NCBI RefSeq assembly: GCF_000003815.2
Contig: NC_049980.1
Location: forward strand, 8,915,510-8,942,280
From: Branchiostoma floridae
Lineage: Eukaryota; Chordata; Leptocardii; Amphioxiformes; Branchiostomatidae
Length of the DNA stretch: 26,771 nt
Direction: 5' to 3'
In this document: one piece after another, positions 9,544 to 19,348 of the stretch
Numbering within the stretch: the stretch's first letter is position 1
Layout: the number at the start of each line of letters is the position of its first letter
Notes under the pieces: model-generated
The model's input: the letters and a program-made list of their open reading frames with translations, nothing else
Database searches by the model: none
Told to the model about the DNA's origin: nothing
Position numbers and translations under genes: made by a program

Positions 9544-9727
9544 TACCCTGGAAACCTGCTCGAGAAGCTTCGCAAATAAGAGTCGCAAATAAGAGTTACC
9601 GATCCCCTGCCTAACGCGCGCCCTCCCGCCTCTATGCGGGTGTTAGGCGGCGGGTGTCCCGTGCGTGCGTGTTGTAGGGATCGGTAAACTTTGCGTGCCT
9701 CGTAGGAGTCTGCGTTTTCCCAGGGTA
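9544..9727. mobile_element. 184-bp non-autonomous TIR element with a 9-bp target duplication
   Basis: The element starts TACCCTGGAAA and ends TTTTCCCAGGGTA, imperfect terminal inverted repeats. It is flanked on both sides by TGTTACAGC (9535-9543 and 9728-9736). Inside is an 11-bp perfect inverted pair TTACCGATCCC (9596) and GGGATCGGTAA (9677). A nested stem follows, with GCCTAAC/GTTAGGC and CCCGC/GCGGG. It encodes nothing. A 9-bp duplication is typical of Mutator-like or Merlin-like elements, but the superfamily is not established. Confidence 0.8.
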
Positions 9728-9862
9728 TGTTACAGCCTGACAGTCTCACAGCTTTTCAAGCAATAACAAGAAAGATTGTGGACTTTTAGGACAAAATAAA
9801 GTAACATTTTGTAAAGCTGATGAACTAGAAAAGCTTCGGGGAAGTATGCCATGGGCTAAGTT

Positions 9863-10026
9863 AGTTACCCCATGGTCTTGGGCTCGTTTTCTGTGTATAT
9901 CACAAGGCCCGACACCTCGGGGATTTCTAGTCTCCCCTCGGGCTTCGCCCTCGAGGAGACTAGAAACCCCTCGGTGGACGGGCCTTGTGATATACACAGA
10001 AAACTCGCCCCGCCCATGGGGTAACT
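9863..10026. mobile_element. 164-bp near-palindromic foldback element
   Basis: The arms begin AGTTACCCCATGG and end CCATGGGGTAACT. They include a perfect run of 26 paired bases (TTCTGTGTATATCACAAGG is its core) and a 12-base run TTTCTAGTCTCC. The apex is GGGCTTCGCCC. Transcribed, it would fold into a stem of about 80 bp. No clear target duplication is seen. It is likely a foldback or MITE-type element, not a gene. Confidence 0.8.
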
Positions 10027-10404
10027 ATTACTTTTCACCCCTACGCCGTCCGGTATAGTGGTTCAGGTCTTCCTTATGATTGCGCCTTAAGCCTTGTAGT
10101 AATTTTATACCGTCAAGCAGATGTTGTCCTCGTGGGAAATTGACAACAGCTGTGCTACCTCGTTCCCGGGAAAAGTAGGCATTTGATTGACAGGGGTCTT
10201 TAAAGGAACATAAAAGCCGGTTCTCAATGTACCAGGAAGGTAACTACATTCCATAACAGCTGTTGGAGATGAACTCTGCGATAAGGTTTTGTGAACAACT
10301 CGGGAATAAGCAGATACTAACGTAAACACACTTTTAACCCACTGAACCCACTCTCAGGTGTCTACACCCTATGCAGACGCAGACTTAGCGATAAGGGGCC
10401 AGAA
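10027..10404. other. Intergenic stretch, nothing recognised
   Basis: A mixed-composition sequence between two inverted-repeat elements. An open frame on the minus strand at 10105-10329 lacks an ATG start and similarity to anything I know. Two AACAGCTGT sites occur near 10145 and 10254. Confidence 0.4.
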
Positions 10405-10616
10405 TACTGTAAATGCATTTAAGTTCGCGGGGATTTAATTTCGCGGTAGCGGGAAAAGTGACTTTTCGCGGTGGATTTAATTTCGCGGTAACACCATCTA
10501 CTGCAGTCTAATACCTTAATAGAAAAATGTTCGCGGTGGATTTAATTTCGCGGTAAAGTGGTCGCCGCGAAAACCGCGAACATTAATCCACCGCGAACAT
10601 TTCTGCATTTACAGTA
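10405..10616. mobile_element. CGCGG-rich MITE, full-length copy (212 bp)
   Basis: The terminal inverted repeats are TACTGTAAATGCA and TGCATTTACAGTA, possibly with a TA target duplication. The body repeats TTCGCGGTGGATTTAATTTC several times, and the 3' half forms its own long inverted repeat (GTTCGCGGTGGATT against AATCCACCGCGAAC). It is non-coding. Two related copies lie near 26.1 and 26.6 kb. Confidence 0.85.
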
Positions 10617-11257
10617 TGTACAAGGACAGAGGCAGTAATTTAGGTACAGGGCTCATATGTCCCTATTCAGAGCTTGACATACAAGTCAAGCAGGGTGGTG
10701 GCGTTGTGACGATCTCCAAGCAGACGTTGGGAAAATCGTAACTATTTGTAGCACTACACCAGGGTACAGGAACGGTTTGCACTAGCACGTACCATATCAA
10801 GAGCTTGTTTCTACACATGAATTCTGGACCAGTGTTAATTTTCGCATTTGGTGTCGTTCGTTTGAAACGCTGATTTTGCTGTTCATGCGTACAGGACTGT
10901 GTTTTAAATTTGGAAGTGATACTGGTATAATAATAATAAATAATCACCAGGTGTATGTTAGCTTTTAAGTAAGTTTTTGGTACTAGGCGATGATGTGTTC
11001 TGTATGCGATATAAACACCGAGTCATACACCACAGAAAACATCACAACCAACATAAACCATAATTAGGTCACAGAGTATGTTACCTACGGTCACTTGTTA
11101 GTATTTGACACCAGTGACCAACTGTCACAGTTTCCTCTACTAGATTAAATGCTCCTGGGGCTTGCATGTCCTACTTTTTTTACCAAGGAATGGCTGGATA
11201 TATCTATCTTTATCTATAATACGCCATGTACTTTGACGTACAAGTTATGTTTGACTT
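10617..11257. other. Intergenic stretch, nothing firmly recognised
   Basis: A minus-strand open frame of 94 codons at 10663-10947 lacks an ATG start, splice context or recognisable domain. It is best treated as non-coding. A short AATAAT run occurs near 10928. Confidence 0.35.
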
Positions 11258-11675
11258 TGTGTCCATAGCCCCAGTAGTGTCAGAACTCCCAGTAGTGTCA
11301 GTACCCCCAGCCAGAGTCCGTGTGTCCCGTACCCCCAGTTGTGTCCGTAACCCAAGTAGTGTCCATAGCCCCAGTAGTGTCAGTACTCCCAGTAGTGTCC
11401 GCATCCCCAGTAGTGTCCGTACCCCCAAGTAGTGTCCATAGCCACAGTAGTGTCAGTACTCCCAGTAGTGTCCGCATCCCCAGTAGTGTCCGTACCCCAA
11501 GTAGTGTCTGTACACCCAGTATTGACTACTAGTATTGTCCGTACCCCCATTGGTGTCTGTGACCCAAGTACATGTAGTGTCCCTATCCCCAGTAGTGTCA
11601 GTACCCGTAGTAGTGTCCGTACCCCTGCCAATGCCTGTACCCCCAATAGTGTCCGATCTCCGTCAATGTCAATGC
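11258..11675. repeat. 18-bp minisatellite
   Basis: About 23 copies of a degenerate 18-bp unit such as CCCAGTAGTGTCCGTACC. The period is a multiple of three and the unit lacks stops, so open frames of Val/Ser/Pro repeats arise on both strands. This is a by-product, not coding evidence. It abuts the left end of the satellite array. Confidence 0.92.
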
Positions 11676-11679
11676 CAAT

Positions 11680-12560
11680 CGGAAATGTAAGGTATCACCC
11701 AACCAGTGCCGTGGACGGCGGTTATAGGTAGCTAGAGGTTGAGCCTAAATAGGGCGCAGACGATCAAGAATATCAAGAGAGGAAATTAAAGAATCCGATT
11801 GGAATGGGGTTTCCATCCCTCAACTAGGCACTGAAAGACCTTTCCAATGATACAAAATTTTCCCGACCGGAACTTCAACCATAAGTTGCAATCACAAATT
11901 CAAGTCATCACCCTACTAGTGCCGTAATCGGCGGTTACAGGTAGCTAGCGGTTGAGCCTAGATAGAGCGCACACAATCAAGAATATCTCCAAAAGGAAGC
12001 ATCCGATTGGAATGCGGTTTTCATCCTTAAACTCCCCACTATAAGACCTTTGCAAAGATATAATAATGTTTACCCGGCCGGAACTTGAGCCCCCAGTCAC
12101 AATAGCACTTAAGTCATCACCGGTACCTTACCCCAGACAACACTGAAAAAGTAGCAATCAAAATCCGCGATATTCGGGCTAAGTACCATCGTTTTAAAGC
12201 ATTGTGGAAAAGTAACTATTAAATACAATTTTTGGCAGTCAAATGTTTTCTAATTCCCGTCGATTGTGTCAAGTATGAGATCTAATCAATAAAAGTAACG
12301 GACACTTTGAAATCATGACGCCATGACCCTAAAATCGCACTTAAGTTATCACCCTACCACTGGCGTACGCGGTCAAAGGTAGCTAGACGTTGCGCCTAGA
12401 TAGAGCGTACACAATCAAGAATATCTCGAGAAGGAAGCATACGATTGGAATGCGGTTTTCATCCTTCAACTCAGCACTAAGGGACCTTTCAATGATACAA
12501 AGTGTGCCCGACCGGAACTTTAACCCTAAGCTACAATCGTGACATTAAGTCATCACCCTA
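11680..12560. repeat. Decayed left edge of the satellite
   Basis: Three to four strongly diverged units are recognisable by TCAAGAATATC, AAGGAAGCATCCGATTGG, TGCGGTTTTCATCC and the GACCGGAACTT block. 12121-12345 fits the periodicity only weakly and may be a very old unit or an insertion. Homology rises quickly after 12560. Confidence 0.85.
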
Positions 12561-14689
12561 CCCGTTGCCGTGACAGGCGGTGTCTCCAAAAAAGAGCTAG
12601 CGGTTGACCCTAAACAGAGCCCATATGCTCAAGAATATCTCGAGAAGGAAGTATCCGACTATTTTGCGGTTTTCATCTTTCCATTCCTTACTAAGGGACC
12701 TTTCCAAAGAAACCACGTCTGCCAGGCCGGAACTTAAACCCTAAGCTACAATGGCGATCGTATGTCATCATCCTACTCGTTGCCGTGACAGGCGGTGTCT
12801 CAATGCCAAAAAAGGGCTAGCGGTTGCGCCTAACCAGAGCCCATATGCTCAAGAATATCTCGAGAAGGAAGTATCCGACTATTTTGCGGTTTCCATCATT
12901 CCATTCCTTACTAAGGGACCTTTCCAAAGATACCAAGTTTGCCAGGCCGGAACTTAAACCCTAAGCTACAATCGCGACCGTATGTCATCATCCTACCCGT
13001 TGCCGTGACAGGCGGTGCTTAAGCGCGGTTGCGCCTAAACAGAGTCCATATACTCAAGAATATCTCGAGAAGGAAGTATCCGAAAATTTTGCGGTTTCCA
13101 TCTTTCCATTCCTTACTAAGGGACCTTTCCAAAGATACCAAGTTTGCCTGGCCGGAACTAAAACCCTAAGCTATATGTCATCATCCTACCCGTTGCCGTG
13201 ACAGGCGGTGCTTCCAAAAAAGGAGCTAGCGGTTGCGCCTAAACAGAGCCCATATACTCAAGAATATCTCGAGAAGGAAGTATCCGAAAATTTTGCGGTT
13301 TCCATCTTTCCATTCCTTACTAAGGGACCTTTTCAAAGATACCAAGTTTGCCAGGCCGGAACTTAAACCCTAAGCTACAATCGCGACCGTATGTCATCAC
13401 CCTACCCGTTGCCGTGACAGGCGGTGTCTCCAAAAAAGAGCTAGCGGTTGCGCCTAAACAGAGCCCATATACTCAAGAATATCTCGAGAAGGAAGTATCC
13501 GAAAATTTTGCGGTTTCCATCTTTCCATTCCTTACTAAGAGACCTTTTTAAAGATACCAAGTTTGCCAGGCCGGAACTTTAACCCTAAGCTACAATCGCG
13601 ACCGTATGTCATCACCCTACCCCTTGCCGTGACAGGCGGTGCTTACAAAAAATGCGCCTAAACACAGCCCATATACTCAAGAATATCTCGAGAAGGAAGT
13701 ATCCGAAAATTTTGCGGTTTCCATCTTTCCATTCCTTACTAAGGGACCTTTCCAAAGATACCAAGTTTGCCAGGCCGGAACTTAAACCCTAAGCTACAAT
13801 CGCGACCGTATGTCATCACCCTACCCGTTGCCGTGACAGGCGGTGCTTCTAAAAAATGAGCTAGCGGTTGCGCCTAAACACAGCTCATATACTCAAGAAT
13901 ATCTCGAGAAGGAAGTATCCGAAAATTTTGCGGTTTCCACCTTTCCATTCCTTACTAAGGGACCTTTCCAAAGATACTAAATTTGCCAGGCCGGAACTTA
14001 AACCCTAAGCTACAATCGCGACCGTATGTAATCATCCTACCCGTTGCCGTGACAGGCGGTGCTTCTAAAAAATGAGCTAGCGGTTGCGCCTAAACACAGC
14101 CCATATACTCAAGAATATCTCGAGAAGAAAGTATCCGAAAATATTGCGGTTTCCATCTTTCCATTCCTTACTAAGGGACCTTTTCAATGATACCAAGTTT
14201 GTCTGGCCGGAACTTAAACCCTAAGCTACAGTCGCGACCGTATGTCATCATCCTACCCGTTGCCGTGACAGTCGGTGCTTCAAAAAATGAGCTAGCGGTT
14301 GCGCCTAAACAGAGCCCATATACTCAAGAATATCTCGAGAAGGAAGTATCCGAAAATTTTGCGGTTTCCATCTTTCAATTCCTTACTAAGGGACCTTTCC
14401 AATGATACCAAGTTTGTCTGGCCGGAACTTAAACCCTAAGCTACAATCGCGACCGTATGTCATCACCCTACCCGTTGCCGTGACAGGCGGTGCTTACAAA
14501 AAATGCACCTAAACACAGCCCATATACTCAAGAATATCTCGAGAGGAAGTATCCGAAAATTTTGCGGTTTCCATCTTTCCATTCCTTACTAAGGGACCTT
14601 TCCAATGATACCAAGTTTGTCTGGCCGGAACTTAAACCCTAAGCTACAATCGCGACCGTATGTCATCATCCTACCCCTTGCCGTGACAG

Positions 14690-14830
14690 GCGGTGCTTCA
14701 AAAAAGGAGCTAGCGGTTGCGCCTAAACACAGCCCATAATCCCCCATATACTCAAGAATATCTCGAGAAGGAAGTATCCGGGACCGGATGATTAGGTTAC
14801 GACCATTCCTTACTAAGGGACCTTTTTAAA
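14690..14830. repeat. Rearranged satellite unit
   Basis: In this unit the block CAGCCCATATACTC carries an extra AATCCCCCAT. The normal AAAATTTTGCGG segment is replaced by GGGACCGGATGATTAGGTTA. Flanking units are normal, so this is a local rearrangement or an assembly or sequencing anomaly. Confidence 0.75.
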
Positions 14831-16114
14831 GATACCAAGTTTGTCTGGCCGGAACTTAAACCCTAAGCTACAATCGCGACCGTATGTCATCACCCTACCC
14901 CTTGCCGTGACAGGCGGTGCTTACAAAAATGCGCCTAAACACAGCCCATATACTCAAGAATATCTCGAGAAGGAAGTATCCGAAAATTTTGCGGTTTCCA
15001 TCTTTCCATTCCTTACTAAGGGACCTTTCCAAAGATACCAAGTTTGCCAGGCCAGAACTTAAAACCTAAGCTACAATCGCGACCGTATGTCATCATCCTA
15101 CCCGTTGCCATGACAGGCGGTGCTTCAAAAAAGGAGCCAGCGGTTGCGCCTAAACACAGCCCATATACTCAAGAATATCTCGAGAAGGAAGTATCCGAAA
15201 ATTTTGCGGTTTCCATCTTCCCATTCCTTACTAAGGGACCTTTCCAATGATACCAAGTTTGTCTGGCCGGAACTTAAACCCTAAGCTACAATCGCGACCG
15301 TATGTCATCACCCAACCCGTTGCCGTGACAGGCGGTGCTTACAAAAATGCGCCTAAACACAGCCCATATACTCAAGAATATCTCGAGAAGGAAGTATCCG
15401 AAAATTTTGCGGTTTCCATCTTTCCATTCCTTACTAAGGGACCTTTCCAATGATACCAAGTTTGTCTGGCCGGAACTTAAACCCTAAGCTACAATCGCGA
15501 CCGTATGTCATCACCCTACCCCTTGCCGTGACAGGCGGTGCTTACAAATATGCGCCTAAACACAGCCCATATACTCAAGAATATCTCGAGAAGAAAGTAT
15601 CCGAAAATTTTGCGGTTTCCATCTTTTCATTCCTTACTAAGGGACCTTTCCAATGATACCAAGTTTGTCTGGCCGGAACTTAAACCCTAAGCTACAATCG
15701 CGACCGTATGTCATCACCCTACCCCTTGCCGTGACAGGCGGTGCTTACAAAAAATGCGCCTAAACACAGCCCATATACTCGAGAATATCTCGAGAAGGAA
15801 GTATCCGAAAATTTTGCGATTTCCATCATTCCATTCTTTACTAAGGGACCTTTCCAAAGATACCAAGTTTGCCAGGCCGGAACTTAAACCCTAAGCTACA
15901 ATCGCGACCGTATGTCATCATCCTACCCCTTGCCGTGACAGGCGGTGCTTCAAAAAAGGAGCCAGCGATTGCGCCTAAACACAGCCCATATACTCAAGAA
16001 TATCTCGAGAAGAAAGTATCCGAAAATTTTGCGGATTCCATCTTTCCATTCCTTACTAAGGGACCTTTCCAATGATACCAAGTTTGTCTGGCCGGAACTT
16101 AAACCCTAAGCTAC

Positions 16115-16214
16115 NNNNNNNNNNNNNNNNNNNNNNNNNNNNNNNNNNNNNNNNNNNNNNNNNNNNNNNNNNNNNNNNNNNNNNNNNNNNNNNNNNNNNN
16201 NNNNNNNNNNNNNN
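16115..16214. other. Assembly gap of 100 N within the satellite
   Basis: A run of exactly 100 N. The unit phase on its two sides would need about 70 or 82 bases (plus whole units), so 100 is a placeholder and not a measured size. Confidence 0.95.
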
Positions 16215-16747
16215 CAGCCCATATACTCAAGAATATCTCGAGAAGGAAGTATCCGAAAATTTTGCGGTTTCCATCTTTCCATTCCTTACTAAGGGACCTT
16301 TTCAAAGATACCAAGTTTGCCAGGCCAGAACTTAAAACCTAAGCTACAATCGCGACCGTATGTCATCATCCTACCCCTTGCCGTGACAGGCGGTGCTTGA
16401 AAAAAAGGAGCTAGCGGTTGCGCCTAAACAGAGCCCATATACTCAAGAATATCTCGAGAAGGAAGTATCCGAAAATTTTGCGGTTTCCATCTGTCCATTC
16501 CTTACTAAGGGACCTTTCCAAAGATACCAAGTTTGCCAGGCCGGAACTTAAACCCTAAGCTGCAATCGCGACCGTATGTCATCATCCTACCCCTTGCCGT
16601 GACAGTCGGTGCTTCAAAAAATGAGCTAGCGATTGCGCCTAAACACAGCCCATATACTCAAGAATATCTCGAGAAGGAAGTATCCGAAAATTTTACGGTT
16701 TCCATCTTTCCATTCCTTACTAAGGGACCTTTTTAAAGATACCAAGT

Positions 16748-18700
16748 TTGTCTGGCCGGAACTTAAACCCTAAGCTACAATCGCGACCGTATGTCATCAT
16801 CCTACCCGTTGCCGTGACAGTAGGTGCTTCAAAAAATAAGCTAGCGGTTGCGCCTAAACACAGCCCATATACTCAAGAATATCTCGAGAAGGAAGTATCC
16901 GAAAATTTTGCGGTTTCCATCTGTCCATTCCTTACTAAGGGACCTTTCCAAAGATGCCAAGTTTGCCAGGCCGGAACTTAAACCCTAAGCTACAATCGCG
17001 ACCGTATGTCATCACCCTACCCCTTGTCGTGACAGACGGTGCTTACAAAAAATGCGCCTAATCACAGCCCATATACTCAAGAATATCTCGAGAAGAAAGT
17101 ATCCGAAAATTTTGCGGTTTCCATCTTTCCATTCCTTACTAAGGGACCTTTTCAAAGATACCAAGTTTGTCTGGCCGGAACTTAAACCCTAAGCTACAAT
17201 CGCGACCGTATGTCATCACCCTACCCCTTGTCGTGACAGGCGGTGCTTCAAAAAATGCGCCTTATCACAGCCCATATACTCAAGAATATCTCGAGAAGAA
17301 AGTATCCGAAAATTTTGCGGTTTCCATCTTTCCATTCCTTACTAAGGGACCTTTTCAAAGATACCAAGTTTGTCTGGCCGGAACTTAAACCCTAAGCTAC
17401 AATCGCGACCGTATGTCATCACCCTACCCCTTGTCGTGACAGGCGGTGCTTACAAAAAATGCGCCTAAACACAGCCCATATACTCAAGAATATCTCGAGA
17501 AGGAAGTATCCGAAAATTTTGCGGTTTCCATCTCTCCATTCCTTACTAAGGGACCTTTTCAAAGATACCAAGTTTGCTAGGCCGGAACTTAAACCCTAAG
17601 CTACAATCGCGACCGTATGTCATCATCCTACCCGTTGCCGTGACAGGCGGTGCTTCAAAAAAGGAGCCAGCGGTTGCGCCTAAACACAGCCCATATACTC
17701 AAGAATATCTCGAGAAGGAAGTATCCGAAAATTTTGCGGTTTCCATCTTTCCATTCCTTACTAAGGGACCTTTCCAATGATACCAAGTTTGTCTGGCCGG
17801 AACTTAAACCCTAAGCTACAATCGCGACTGTATGTCATTACCCTACCCGTTGCCGTGACAGGCGGTGCTTTCAAAAATGCGCCTAAACACAGCCCAGATA
17901 CTCAAGAATATCTCGAGAAGGAAGTATCCGAAAATTTTGCGGTTTCCATCTTTCCATTCCTTACTAAGGGACCTTTCCAATGATACCAAGTTTGTCTGGC
18001 CGGAACTTAAACCCTAAGCTACAATCGCCACCGTATGTCATCATCCTACCCGTTGCCGTGACAGTAGGTGCTTCAAAAAATAAGCTAGCGGTTGCGCCTA
18101 AACACAGCCCATATACTCAAGAATATCTCGAGAAGGAAGTATCCGAAAATTTTGCGGTTTCCATCTGTCCATTCCTTACTAAGGGACCTTTCCAAAGATG
18201 CCAAGTTTGCCAGGCCGGAACTTAAACCCTAAGCTACAATCGCGACCGTATGTCATCACCCTACCCCTTGTCGTGACAGGCGGTGCTTACAAAAAATGCG
18301 CCTAATCACAGCCCATATACTCAAGAATATCTCGAGAAGAAAGTATCCGAAAATTTTGCGGTTTCCATATTTCCATTCCTTACTAAGGGACCTTTTCAAA
18401 GATACCAAGTTTGTCTGGCCGGAACTTAAACCCTAAGCTACAATCGCGACCGTATGTCATCACCCTACCCCTTGTCGTGACAGGCGGTGCTTACAAAAAA
18501 TGCGCCTAAACACAGCCCATATACTCAAGAATATCTCGAGAAGGACGTATCCGAAACTTTTGCGGTTTCCATCTCTCCATTCCTTACTAAGGGACCTTTC
18601 CAGAGATACCAAGTTTGCTAGGCCGGAACTTAAACCCTAAGCTACAATCGCGACCGTATGTCATCATCCTACCCGTTGCCTTGACAGGCGGTGCTTCCGA
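16748..18700. repeat. Higher-order block within the satellite (1,244-bp offset)
   Basis: Rare variants recur at a fixed offset of 1,244 bp: TAGGTGCTTC at 16821 and 18065, and ATCACAG at 17061 and 18305, with CTGTCC and GATGCCAAG keeping the same order. The TCTCTCC variant at 17531 recurs at 18572, an offset of 1,041. The second block is therefore one 203-bp unit shorter. Confidence 0.85.
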
Positions 18701-18722
18701 AAAGGAGCTAGCGGTTGCGCCT

Positions 18723-19348
18723 NNNNNNNNNNNNNNNNNNNNNNNNNNNNNNNNNNNNNNNNNNNNNNNNNNNNNNNNNNNNNNNNNNNNNNNNNNNNNN
18801 NNNNNNNNNNNNNNNNNNNNNNNNNNNNNNNNNNNNNNNNNNNNNNNNNNNNNNNNNNNNNNNNNNNNNNNNNNNNNNNNNNNNNNNNNNNNNNNNNNNN
18901 NNNNNNNNNNNNNNNNNNNNNNNNNNNNNNNNNNNNNNNNNNNNNNNNNNNNNNNNNNNNNNNNNNNNNNNNNNNNNNNNNNNNNNNNNNNNNNNNNNNN
19001 NNNNNNNNNNNNNNNNNNNNNNNNNNNNNNNNNNNNNNNNNNNNNNNNNNNNNNNNNNNNNNNNNNNNNNNNNNNNNNNNNNNNNNNNNNNNNNNNNNNN
19101 NNNNNNNNNNNNNNNNNNNNNNNNNNNNNNNNNNNNNNNNNNNNNNNNNNNNNNNNNNNNNNNNNNNNNNNNNNNNNNNNNNNNNNNNNNNNNNNNNNNN
19201 NNNNNNNNNNNNNNNNNNNNNNNNNNNNNNNNNNNNNNNNNNNNNNNNNNNNNNNNNNNNNNNNNNNNNNNNNNNNNNNNNNNNNNNNNNNNNNNNNNNN
19301 NNNNNNNNNNNNNNNNNNNNNNNNNNNNNNNNNNNNNNNNNNNNNNNN
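18723..19348. other. Assembly gap of 626 N within the satellite
   Basis: The GCGCCT landmark is 636 bp apart across the gap, close to two long plus one short unit (633 bp). The gap size therefore looks estimated and in register, hiding about three units. Confidence 0.9.

Noticed and set aside
11210-11731. Val/Ser/Pro or Leu/Gly/Arg repeat proteins on both strands
   Set aside because: The 18-bp minisatellite has no stop codons in several frames, so long open frames on both strands are expected without coding.
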